From: CAWIKY01 sp963836905
GTDB taxonomy: Bacteria; Pseudomonadota; Alphaproteobacteria; Caulobacterales; Hyphomonadaceae
Length of the DNA: 64,000 nt
Direction: 5' to 3'
NCBI GenBank assembly: GCA_963836905.1
Contig: CAWIKY010000006.1
Span: forward strand, 310,001 to 374,000
Below are positions 27,999 through 36,633 of the stretch, one piece after another. Position 1 is the stretch's first letter, and each line of letters starts with the position of its first letter. Position numbers and translations under genes: made by a program. Under the pieces are notes generated by a model, which worked only from the letters and a program-made list of their open reading frames with translations, made no database searches and was not told where the DNA came from.

Positions 27999-28304
27999 AT
28001 GACCAAGACCAGCACGCCAGTAAACGCATTCTCTGCGTATATGAATCTGGCATCCGCATGGAATGAAATGAGCATGGCCGCCAGCGAGGTCATCTATCGA
28101 CGGTCTATGGCCATGGCGGAGGGAAAAATGACCCCTGCCGATGCAATGGCCATGATCATGGAAAAGTCCACTGCCTTTGCGGCGTCCGCTGAAAAAGCCA
28201 GCGTCGTGGCAGCCCGCGGCGGCGATCCTGTTGCAATCGCAACGGCCGCGCTTGGCCCTTACGGTGTGACAACCCGGGCCAATGTCCGCAAGCTGCGCCG
28301 CTAG
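27999..28304 (+). CDS. Small phasin-like helical protein
   Basis: 101 residues, start ATG 27999 behind GGGGAGAG. Alanine- and methionine-rich amphipathic helices (AYMNLASAWNEMSMAASEVI, AMAMIMEKSTAFAASAEKAS) resemble phasins or short polyhydroxyalkanoate-granule helical proteins, but no definitive motif is present. Ends with a basic tail (VRKLRR). Divergent from the radical SAM gene and convergent with the L,D-transpeptidase gene. The function is not assigned. Confidence 0.7.
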   Translation: MTKTSTPVNAFSAYMNLASAWNEMSMAASEVIYRRSMAMAEGKMTPADAMAMIMEKSTAFAASAEKASVVAARGGDPVAIATAALGPYGVTTRANVRKLRR

Positions 28305-28325
28305 CGGCTTTGCGGCGCCGCTCTG

Positions 28326-29570
28326 CTAGGCGCCCTTGTCGTAGATGTCCCGCCAGAACGACGTGTCCCCGTTATCGTCAACGGTTACAGTCATGTAGGT
28401 AATGTGGACCGGCACGGTCGCGCGAAAGGTTATGCGCTTCGTCCGTCCCGTTTCCATGGCGGTGTCGAGACGGTCCTGCAAATCTTCGTCTTTCGCGATC
28501 CAGCGGGCCATGCCGACGGCATCCTCCAGCGAACGCACCCGGCGCTCAGTGCCCGTTCGGCCTTGGAGAAAAGCTCCGGAAACATCGTGCCATGCAGGTA
28601 GATCGCATCATCATTGGGAAAGATGATCTTGATCGGCCCCAAACCGTTTTCCGGTCCGGGCTCCTGTTCCAGCCTGTAGCGTTCGGCAAGATCGTCTTGC
28701 GTCCAGTCAATGCCCGTGAGCGGCACGGGCCGGTTGTTCGCAAGGCTGATGAGGTGAAACTTCGCCGTCTCCGCATAGGTCGGGTCGGCAATGAAAAGTG
28801 GAATCTTGTCGCGCACCATGATGGATTTCGGCAGATACCAGATCGGGTTGGCCACCGCATATTCCATGTCGTCGGAGAAGACCGGCGTTTGCCTGTCAGG
28901 CAATCCGACCATGCTCTTCATTGAAAGCTCACGAACGCCGTTCTCCCAGGCCTCCGTCCGATAGGACGGAATGTTCGCCCAGACGTATCTTGCGCCCATG
29001 TCGCCATAGCCGCGCCATGTCGCCATGGTAGCTTCTATCCGTGCAATCTTTGACGCGATGGTCTCGTTCAATGCCTCGAGCGTTTTTGCATCCAGGATCC
29101 CGTCCGGTTCCAGCCCGTGGCGGTCCTTGAACCGGCTGAGAGCCGCGACGGTTTGCGGATCGTAGAAAAACCGGAGATCGCCGCTCTCCAGAAGAACGGT
29201 TGCCGCGCCGACCGTGCTGCTTGCGCGCTCGGCTTTCAGGATGTCGATTGTCCCGGGGGAAATCAGCGCTTTTACGGCGGGTAGATAGTCTTCTCTGGCC
29301 AGGCGCTCCCTGAGCGCGGGCAGGCGCGCATCCATCCCGCCGGGAAGAAGCACTGCGCCCTCGGCCAGTTGCTCCCATTCGCCTTCGGCCTGATAGCTGC
29401 GGTAGGTTTCGAGGCTGTTAAGGAGCGCTTTGTATTGTGTATGCTGGTGCTCGTCCGGATCGAGGCCTACGGACGTCACCTCCACAAGGCTCGCGGACGT
29501 TCTGGACGGTTCGCCCTGCGCCAGCCCGGCTGGCACGAGACTTAGCAAAACAGCCAGTCCGATGACGCAT
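28326..29570 (-). CDS. L,D-transpeptidase (YcbB/LdtD-like), frameshifted
   Basis: Periplasmic peptidoglycan 3-3 cross-linking enzyme, about 414 residues. Signal-like hydrophobic N-terminus (VIGLAVLLSLVPAGLAQG), then a YcbB-like region, a peptidoglycan-binding segment (TVAALSRFKDRHGLEPDG) and the YkuD catalytic motif HGTMFPELF...ALSAGCVR with nucleophile Cys. After CVR the first frame fails, and the other frame continues SLEDAVGMARWIAKDED to the stop at 28326; one missing base near 28535 explains it. A second shift near 29563-29567 would join ATG 29570 to the signal peptide, since that frame otherwise has no start before it. Confidence 0.82.
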
Positions 29571-29721
29571 CTCGTTGGTCACCAAAGTCACGAAGCGCTT
29601 TCCCCCCAAGTATCGCACCAGATGTGGTAGGAAACCATGGCGGAAAGATGAACATGGATCAATCGACGATACCGCAGTCCTAACCCTCTGCGGGGACTGA
29701 GATGGGCAAGACGGACGGGTT

Positions 29722-30273
29722 TCATGGCCCCGTCGGCGCAAGTCGCTGCGATCCGGTTGCGCGATCGAATTCGACCGTGGCGATACCGGCCTCTCCGCGC
29801 ATGATGTTCACCGCGTTCACTTGCGTGGGGAAGACGTCCATCAAGAGCGTGTTGCTGACGCGCAGCCCACCAGTCAGCACGTCCGGCGGATCGTTTGCTT
29901 CAAGGTAGACCCAGTAATACCCCGCATCGATCTCGCTTCCGACGATGTGCGCACCGAGAACAGCCCAGCCTTGCGCACTGCCGCCTTGCTCAACACCAAT
30001 CTGGAAGTTCGCGACCGTATACTCTTCGAATGCCTTTCGCGCCGTATCGTCGATGCCGAGCAGGCTGGCAGTCGGTCCGGTGTGTTTTTGCACCGCTTCC
30101 TCAGCATCGTGCAGGACAAAGCGGTGAACGATCTCGATGCGTCCCGTATTCGGGTTGCTCGAAACGGTCGTCAAGGCCGTCTTTGCCGGGTGGGCAGACC
30201 CGTCTGGCGTGAACCAGAACGCAAAACACAGGAACAGAAAGAGCCCGGTCGCAAGACGTGAGATGCGCGTCAC
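29722..30273 (-). CDS. DUF6702 family exported protein
   Basis: 183 residues with signal peptide (LATGLFLFLCFAFWF ... GSAHP); the mature N-terminus begins HPAKTALTTV and is followed by IEIVHRFVLHDAEEAV, the pattern of the DUF6702 family. Function unknown. It starts with GTG at 30273, overlapping the M1 peptidase stop by four bases (GTGA), so the two are translationally coupled. In related genomes this pair is typically found together (recollection, not checked). Confidence 0.82.
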   Translation of the reverse strand: MTRISRLATGLFLFLCFAFWFTPDGSAHPAKTALTTVSSNPNTGRIEIVHRFVLHDAEEAVQKHTGPTASLLGIDDTARKAFEEYTVANFQIGVEQGGSAQGWAVLGAHIVGSEIDAGYYWVYLEANDPPDVLTGGLRVSNTLLMDVFPTQVNAVNIMRGEAGIATVEFDRATGSQRLAPTGP

Positions 30274-32942
30274 GGCGTCTCCTCATCAAGCGGCGGCGTT
30301 ACGGTCTCGGTCATGCCGCCGGAGTCGGCTTCTGGCTTGTCCATCTGGTCAGCCGGGCCCTCACCCGTTCCATTCGACAGCACGTCAGGCGAATCTTCGG
30401 TTACGTCCGCATTCGGAGTTGGCGTGAGTGGGGCGGTCTCGCCATCGTCCAGCGGTGACATCTCGTCGGCCTCTGAGTCTTCCGGAGTGGTTTCCAGCTC
30501 TGCCTTCATGCCTTGCATGATATCGCGGCGTTTGCCCGTTTCCTCGCGTTCGGCCTTGTAGGCTTCGATGCGCGATTGCACGATCTGGCGCGGGAAACCG
30601 TTGTCGCGGGTATCGGCATCTCCGGTTTCCAGATCCGGGTCGATCAGCACGCTTGCCAGATTGCGTCCTTTCTCGAAAACCAGAAGCTTGCGTACGACGT
30701 AAGGGTTGCGGCGCCAGATCTCGGCCGGGATGTAGAGCCGTTCGGTTGCTCCGTCTTCGAAGGTCAGGCCGAGAATGATCGGTGTGACAAGCCCGCCCTT
30801 GTTGGAAAACTCGAGGATGTAATAGTTCCGGTCTTCCTCGACCGCGCGTTCCAGCGCTGCCCGTTCCCAGTCCTCCAACTCATTGATGAACGCGTTATAG
30901 GCGTTTCTTTCGACGTTGGTGACCGTGTATATGTCGTTCTCGTCATAGAAATCGCGAACATCCGGGTTGCGGTCTTTCCACGTCCGCAGGCCAGCGGCGC
31001 GGTTCTGCGTGACCCCGACCGGTTCGGGTTTGTCGGCATTTTCCTGACGACGGCGATCAAAATCAATGTCGGGGTTCAGCGTATCGATGCGAAGCTGATA
31101 AACATTGTCCAGCGCGATATCGACATGGTCGGTGGTGTAGAACCAGCCGCGCCAGAACCAGTCCAGATCAGTTCCGCTGGCTTCTTCCATCGTGCGGAAG
31201 AAATCAGCCGGTGTCGGACGCTTGAACTTCCAGGCCTGCGCATATTCGCGGAAGGCGAAGTCGAACCGCTCGCGACCGATGATGGTGTCGCGAAGCAGGT
31301 GCAAGGCTGCCGACGGCTTGCCATAGGCGTTCGGCCCGAGGTTCAGCACAGAATCCGATTGCGTCATGATCGGGACCTGGTTTTCCGAGGTCATGTAATC
31401 GATCAAATCGCGCGGCAGCGACCGGCTCCACGTAATCCCGTCATCCCATTCATAACCGGCAACCGAGTCCAGAAAGCTGTTCAGGCCTTCATCCATCCAT
31501 GTCCATTGCCGCTCATCGGAATTGACCACCATCGGGAAATAAATGTGCCCGACCTCGTGGATCACGACGCCGATCAGAAACTCCTTCTCGGCCTGTGTCC
31601 ACGTTCGTGAACCGTCATCCTGCAGCGTCGTGCGTGGACCGTTGAAGGTGATCATCGGATATTCCATCCCGCCGACCGGCCCGTTCACCGACTGCGCGGT
31701 CGGGTAGGGGTAGTCGAAGGAAAAGCGCGAATAGACCTCCATCGTGTGCACGACTGCCGCCGTGGAGTATTTCTCCCAGAGCTCGCCGCCTTCCTTTGGG
31801 AAGAACGACATGGCCATGACGGTTTCATGCTCTGCGCCCGGCTGGTCGTGGCCCTGCGCGTCCCAGGCAAACTTGCGTGATGACGCCCATGCGAAATCGC
31901 GTACGTTCTCGGCCTTGAAGCGCCAGGTCTTGTTGCCGGACGGGTTCGAGCTTTCATTGGCCAGCAATTCTTCCGGCGTCACCACGTAAAGCGGCTTGTC
32001 GGCATCGCGCGCCTCTTCGAGACGCTCTCTCTGGACTGGCGTCAGAACAGCTTCGACATTGGCCAGAACGCCCGTCGCAGAGACGATGTGATCGTCAGGT
32101 ACGGTGATCGACACGTCATAGTCACCGAATTCCAGCGTGAACTCGCCGCGCCCCAGAAACTCCTTGTTGTGCCAGCCTTCATAGTCGGAATAGACGGCTG
32201 CGCGCGGAAACCATTGCGCGACGAGAAAGATGTCGTTGCCGCCCTCGCGCTCATCATCGGGAAAATGCTCGTATCCCGACCGCGCCGCAATCGCGTCTTC
32301 CTCAACGAGGTTATAGGCGAAGTCGATGACGAGGTTCTGCGTCGCGCCAGGGGCAAGCGGCGTGTCCAGGTCAATCCGCATCAGCGTCCCGACAATGGTG
32401 TAGGAGAGGTCGCGGCCCAGCGTTCCTGCCACGCGGGAAATCTCGAAGCCGTACTCGTTGTCATCCATAGACTGCTGACGGCGAAGCTCGCTCAGGCTCA
32501 TCTGGGCATTGCCGGAGGTATCCGGCGCGGTGACGGCGGGGCCACGCCGTCCGATCCCGCCGAAATCTGTCGCCACCTCCTTGATGGAGTTCTTGCGAAA
32601 GATGTTCTGGTCCAGATGCAGCCAGAGATAGCGCAGCGTATCGGGCGACTTGTTGGTGTAGGCGATCTTTTCGGTCGCGGTCAGGCGGCGGGCAGCCTCG
32701 TCCAGCTCGACCTCGATCACATAGTCGACCTCCTGCTGCCAGTAGTCGCGTCCGGGCTGACCGGCAGCGTTGCGGTAGTCGTTCGGGGTTGGAAGCACTT
32801 CCTCGAGTTGGCGAAACTTGTCCTTGAAGACGCCTTTGGTCTGTTCGATCCCCTGTGCCTGCGCGCCGGAAACGAAAACGCCTCCAAGGCAGGCAATAGC
32901 CAGGAGTTTGCCAAGGCTGCGCGCCCGGTAAGTAAAGGTCAT
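30270..32942 (-). CDS. M1-family zinc metallopeptidase, exported
   Basis: 890 residues with signal peptide (LGKLLAIACLGGVFVSGAQA). N-terminal beta domain of M1 peptidases, then the zinc site HEVGH (about residue 460) and, 18 residues on, the third ligand Glu in WMDEGLNSF, i.e. HExxH-x18-E. Likely a periplasmic or surface aminopeptidase/gluzincin. The canonical exopeptidase GAMEN motif appears as VGGMEYPMI, so the specificity may be altered. The last roughly 70 residues are an acidic, low-complexity tail (DSEADEMSPLDDGETAPLTP) not part of the fold. Start ATG 32942 fits the signal peptide; ATG 32960 is an alternative. Coupled to the DUF6702 gene. Confidence 0.9.
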   Translation of the reverse strand: MTFTYRARSLGKLLAIACLGGVFVSGAQAQGIEQTKGVFKDKFRQLEEVLPTPNDYRNAAGQPGRDYWQQEVDYVIEVELDEAARRLTATEKIAYTNKSPDTLRYLWLHLDQNIFRKNSIKEVATDFGGIGRRGPAVTAPDTSGNAQMSLSELRRQQSMDDNEYGFEISRVAGTLGRDLSYTIVGTLMRIDLDTPLAPGATQNLVIDFAYNLVEEDAIAARSGYEHFPDDEREGGNDIFLVAQWFPRAAVYSDYEGWHNKEFLGRGEFTLEFGDYDVSITVPDDHIVSATGVLANVEAVLTPVQRERLEEARDADKPLYVVTPEELLANESSNPSGNKTWRFKAENVRDFAWASSRKFAWDAQGHDQPGAEHETVMAMSFFPKEGGELWEKYSTAAVVHTMEVYSRFSFDYPYPTAQSVNGPVGGMEYPMITFNGPRTTLQDDGSRTWTQAEKEFLIGVVIHEVGHIYFPMVVNSDERQWTWMDEGLNSFLDSVAGYEWDDGITWSRSLPRDLIDYMTSENQVPIMTQSDSVLNLGPNAYGKPSAALHLLRDTIIGRERFDFAFREYAQAWKFKRPTPADFFRTMEEASGTDLDWFWRGWFYTTDHVDIALDNVYQLRIDTLNPDIDFDRRRQENADKPEPVGVTQNRAAGLRTWKDRNPDVRDFYDENDIYTVTNVERNAYNAFINELEDWERAALERAVEEDRNYYILEFSNKGGLVTPIILGLTFEDGATERLYIPAEIWRRNPYVVRKLLVFEKGRNLASVLIDPDLETGDADTRDNGFPRQIVQSRIEAYKAEREETGKRRDIMQGMKAELETTPEDSEADEMSPLDDGETAPLTPTPNADVTEDSPDVLSNGTGEGPADQMDKPEADSGGMTETVTPPLDEETP

Positions 32943-33071
32943 GAAAGCCCCGATTGTCATGTCTGTGGCCGCGACGAAAGCCGCCGCCGCTGGTGTCCGG
33001 GGCTAATTGAACCGGACCGGGGCACCTATTGCAACCTTGCAAGGCGTGGAAAGGAGGCCAGAGCTCCCGGT

Positions 33072-33641
33072 TTACTCCACGCGTTTCACGCGGAAGGCCG
33101 AGCCCTTGTCAAGCTTCATACGGAAACTGCCCATGGCCGCGCGCTTGATTGTGGCTGTCTCCGGCGGGTTCTTGCGGCTGTAATAGACATTCGACGTATC
33201 GATCTGCTGCCAGACCTGACCGTTTGCGAGCCTGACAAGCAGTTTTCCGTACGGGTCTTTTGAAATCGACTGCACGCCCAGGGTCAGTTCCTCAATCTGT
33301 CCGTCTTCGGAGACCTTCTCGTTCGGACGGTCGTCGCCGCCGCCCCCGAACCGTGGCAGGGAGAGCCTGGGCAGGCTGGGCATCGAGAAACCGAAAGCAT
33401 CGCGCTGAACCTGTTCGATCTCACCCTTGGTCACGGCGGTGAATTCGCCGGAAGTCTCAGCCGCCTTCACGCGGCCAACGGATGCGTCATAACAGGCCAG
33501 CCGTTCCGTATCATCGGTGATTTCAGCACAGGCATAAACCTCGCCGAGCGGCGTGTCCTGCGCAGCGGCGACACCGCCGCCTGCAACGAGGACCAGTGCA
33601 GTCAGTGTAGAAAGGCTGAGAGAGCGAGAAGGAGCAAACAT
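33072..33641 (-). CDS. Small secreted protein with VasI-like N-terminus
   Basis: 189 residues: signal peptide ending GGVAAAQD, then CAEITDDTERLACYDASVGR, a two-cysteine motif found in VasI-type and related small periplasmic proteins of proteobacteria. A Gly/Pro-rich middle (LPRLSLPRFGGGGDD) leads to a beta-rich C-terminal part (VRLANGQVWQQIDTSNVYY, GSFRMKLDKGSAFRVKRV) that recurs in many alphaproteobacterial hypotheticals. No T6SS genes nearby, so VasI function is not implied. Divergent from the OppA-like gene. Confidence 0.72.
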   Translation of the reverse strand: MFAPSRSLSLSTLTALVLVAGGGVAAAQDTPLGEVYACAEITDDTERLACYDASVGRVKAAETSGEFTAVTKGEIEQVQRDAFGFSMPSLPRLSLPRFGGGGDDRPNEKVSEDGQIEELTLGVQSISKDPYGKLLVRLANGQVWQQIDTSNVYYSRKNPPETATIKRAAMGSFRMKLDKGSAFRVKRVE

Positions 33642-33777
33642 TCTGATACGGTCCCGGACGGTTTGTGCAGGATCAGTGCACGTGGTTCTTGGCGATGATG
33701 AAAAACGACACTAATCTTAATCCAAGGGTAATGTCGAATGACATGCAGACGGAAACGATTTTCGGGGAAGTAGCACG

Positions 33778-35385
33778 ATGAAGATGACGCAGGCCTTGCA
33801 GGCTGGATTATTGGCCGTTTGCGCCCTTGCGATTGCGGCATGTGGCGGGTCGAACGTCAATGCAACGCAGGAAGACGTGCTGCGGCGCGGCATCAGCGCC
33901 AATCCCGACACCGTAGACCCGCACAAATCCTCCGCGGCATGGGAGAACATCGTTATAGGCGACATGTTCATCGGGCTGTTTACTGACGGTGTGGACGGTA
34001 CGCCTGTTCTCGGCATGGCGGAGAGCTACGAGATCGACGATACCGGCACGGTCTGGACGTTCAAGCTGAAGGATGCGGTCTGGTCGGACGGCGTTCCGGT
34101 GACGGCGGGAGATTTCGAATATGCCTATCGCCGCATTCTCAACCCGGAAACCGCCTCGCAATATGCCTCGCTGCAGTTTCTGGTGAAGAACGCGCAGGCC
34201 GTTTACGAGGGCACGCTGCCCCCTGAAGAGCTCGGCGTTCGGGCCATCGACGACAAGACGGTAGAGATCACGCTCGAATATCCAGCGCCGTATCTGCCGG
34301 GACTTTTGAAGCACTACACGTCATTCCCGGTCCCGCGGCACGTGGTGGAAGAGTTTGGCGATCGCTGGACCCGGCCCGAAAACATTCAGGTCAACGGCCC
34401 TTACAAGCTTGCCGAATGGCGGACGCGCGATTTCCTTCGTTCCGAGGTGAACCCATTGTTCGAGGGCGCGGAAAACCTCTGCTTCCGCGAGGTCTATTAC
34501 CTCCCTTATGAAGACAATGATGCCGTCGAACGGTTCATCCAGACCGGCAAGATGGACATGAACAACTCCTTTGAAGGCCAGCGCGCCGATGAGCTGGAAG
34601 AGCGTCTGCCGGGTTGGGTGCGGACCTCGCCTGGACTTCTGACAACTTATTATGCCTTCAATACCAACATCGAACCGTTTGATGATGTACGTGTCCGGCG
34701 GGCGCTTGCCATGGCTCTCGATCGTCAGTTCATGACATCGGAAGTCCTCAGCGCAGGCTATCGCCCGGCCTATGCGCTGGTGCCTCCCGGCATGGCCAAT
34801 TATCCCGGCGGCCCGCAGGCTGAATTTGCAGGCAAGCCGCTGGAGGAGCGTCTGGAGACGGCCGCTGCCTTGCTCCGTGAAGCCGGTTTCGGCCCCGAAA
34901 ATCCGCTGGAATTCACCTACACCTACCGTTCGACAGACGATAATCCGAAGGTTGCGCCGGCCGTTCAGAACAGCTGGAAGGAAATTGCCGATTGGGTGAA
35001 CCCGACAATCGAGATGCAGGACACCGCAGTGCAGTATGCACGTCTGCGACAGGGCGATTTTGAAGTGGGCGATGCAGCGTGGATCGCCGACTATAACGAC
35101 GCCCAGAACTTCCTTTATCTGCTCGACAGCAAGACCGGGGTGATGAATTACGGCAATTACAACAGCCCGGAATTCGATGCCCTTCTGGCGGCCTCCAACA
35201 ATGAGCGCGACATGACGAAACGCGGGGAATTGCTGGCTCAGGCCGAGCAGTTGATGCTGGACGACATGCCGATCATTCCGATGTGGTTTGCGACAACCAA
35301 GAACCTCGTCGATCCGGCTCTCACGGGCTATGCTGACAATCCGGAAGATGTCCACCGGTCACGTTATCTTTGCCGCGGTGCCTAG
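33778..35385 (+). CDS. Peptide ABC transporter substrate-binding lipoprotein (OppA-like)
   Basis: 535 residues, lipobox AIAAC after a signal peptide, then a full SBP_bac_5 fold: RGISANPDTVDPHKSSA, GLFTDGVDGTPVLGMAESYE, WSDGVPVTAGDFEYAYRRIL. This is the OppA/MppA type that binds oligopeptides or murein peptides. No permease or ATPase genes adjoin, so it either works with a transporter elsewhere or is a recycling or sensing protein like MppA (inference). Ribosome-binding site GGGAAG ahead of ATG 33778. Confidence 0.92.
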   Translation: MKMTQALQAGLLAVCALAIAACGGSNVNATQEDVLRRGISANPDTVDPHKSSAAWENIVIGDMFIGLFTDGVDGTPVLGMAESYEIDDTGTVWTFKLKDAVWSDGVPVTAGDFEYAYRRILNPETASQYASLQFLVKNAQAVYEGTLPPEELGVRAIDDKTVEITLEYPAPYLPGLLKHYTSFPVPRHVVEEFGDRWTRPENIQVNGPYKLAEWRTRDFLRSEVNPLFEGAENLCFREVYYLPYEDNDAVERFIQTGKMDMNNSFEGQRADELEERLPGWVRTSPGLLTTYYAFNTNIEPFDDVRVRRALAMALDRQFMTSEVLSAGYRPAYALVPPGMANYPGGPQAEFAGKPLEERLETAAALLREAGFGPENPLEFTYTYRSTDDNPKVAPAVQNSWKEIADWVNPTIEMQDTAVQYARLRQGDFEVGDAAWIADYNDAQNFLYLLDSKTGVMNYGNYNSPEFDALLAASNNERDMTKRGELLAQAEQLMLDDMPIIPMWFATTKNLVDPALTGYADNPEDVHRSRYLCRGA

Positions 35386-35423
35386 CAGCGCCCGGCCTTG
35401 AAGGGCGCGTTGTATCTGCGCAC

Positions 35424-35454
35424 CCGTTCACGAACGGATCACCTTTGTGATCTT
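35424..35454 (+). terminator. Tandem hairpins after OppA-like gene
   Basis: Two adjoining stems, CCGTTC-AC-GAACGG (35424-35437) and GATCAC-CTTT-GTGATC (35437-35452) followed by TT. Likely transcription end before the DUF3667 gene, though no long T-run follows. Confidence 0.5.
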
Positions 35455-35471
35455 CCCCTGGGGAGGGGTGC

Positions 35472-36461
35472 ATGCAGGTTGCGGGCGAAGACGGGCTGTG
35501 CGGCAATTGCGCTGCGGAAGTTATTGGCAGGTATTGTCCGGCCTGCGGACAGCTGACGGCTAGCTTTCACCGCCCGTTCGGTGCACTCCTTGCCGAGGGT
35601 CTTGGCGATTTCTTCGCTCTCGATGGCCGTGTCGCGCGCACCTTGCCCAAACTCATGTTCCTGCCGGGTCGGCTGACGCGGGACTTTCTCGACGGCAAGC
35701 GCGCCCGGTTCGTTCCGCCCTTCCGCCTTTACCTGTTGAGCAGTCTGCTCTTCTTTCTCCTGTTCTTTACGCTGGCGAACCTTGCCGGATGGACCCAGCC
35801 GCACCGTCTGCCGCCACCGCCGGAGGAAGCGTCCGTCGAGACTTTGGAGTCCGGTGAGGCGCCGGCGGGCAATGGGCCCGTGATCTCCATCGCCGGTGAA
35901 CAACGGCGCTTGATCCGACCGGATGGCACTATTGATCGCGAGTCGATGATCAGGCAGATCGACTTGGGCGGGCCCGAAGCCGCGCTTCTGAACCGCCTTG
36001 CTGATGCCTACGAGAACCAGCCGCTCTTCTATGCCTCGCTGCAAAGATGGGCGCCGCAACTGGCAGTGCTGCTGCTGCCGGTTCTGATTTGCGCGCTGAC
36101 GCTCGTTTTCGCGTTCAGGAGATCTGTCTATATCTACGACCATGTGATTTTTGCCCTTCACGCACAGAGCTGGATGTATCTGACTCTGTGCGCCGTGGTT
36201 CTGCTGGCGTTGGTCGGTCACGGTTGGGTTGCGCTTGGCCTGTTCATTGCTCCGCCGCTTTATCTCTTCATGGGTTTTCGGACCGCTTATCAATCAGGCA
36301 TCCTGTCGGGCATTTTCCGAACGATCTTTTGTCTCGGTGTCATGACGATCACCTTGCTGGTTCTGGTAATCGCCTTGATCGCCCTGGGCGTTGTTTCAAC
36401 GTCTCCATCAGGCTTTCAGACTGAAATCGGAGCAAACGCAGCAGGTGTCGTCCAGCAGTGA
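35472..36461 (+). CDS. DUF3667 membrane protein with N-terminal zinc ribbon
   Basis: 329 residues. N-terminal treble-clef/zinc-ribbon pair CGNCAAEVIGRYCPACGQ (CxxC...CxxC), then the DUF3667 stretch FFALDGRVARTLPKLMFLPG followed by LTRDFLDGKRARFVPPFRLY, and four or five transmembrane helices in the C-terminal half. Function unknown. Strong GGGGAGG ribosome-binding site before ATG 35472. Transcribed alone. Confidence 0.88.
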   Translation: MQVAGEDGLCGNCAAEVIGRYCPACGQLTASFHRPFGALLAEGLGDFFALDGRVARTLPKLMFLPGRLTRDFLDGKRARFVPPFRLYLLSSLLFFLLFFTLANLAGWTQPHRLPPPPEEASVETLESGEAPAGNGPVISIAGEQRRLIRPDGTIDRESMIRQIDLGGPEAALLNRLADAYENQPLFYASLQRWAPQLAVLLLPVLICALTLVFAFRRSVYIYDHVIFALHAQSWMYLTLCAVVLLALVGHGWVALGLFIAPPLYLFMGFRTAYQSGILSGIFRTIFCLGVMTITLLVLVIALIALGVVSTSPSGFQTEIGANAAGVVQQ

Positions 36462-36633
36462 GGCTTTGAGGCCACACTAAACGGCTTTTCATGACATTCG
36501 TGTAACTGTCCGTTGACGGTCCTATGACACCCGACTTAGCGTCCGCAGCATCGGGAGACTTGGGGCCCGAACAGGCGCGGGAGAAGGCTGAAGGCTGTCC
36601 GCGTTTGATCTGAATAATCTTGGAGGTTCACAC

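Noticed and set aside
33072..33641. Type VI secretion component VasI
   Set aside because: Only the short N-terminal cysteine motif is shared; no other T6SS gene is in the window and the C-terminal half differs.
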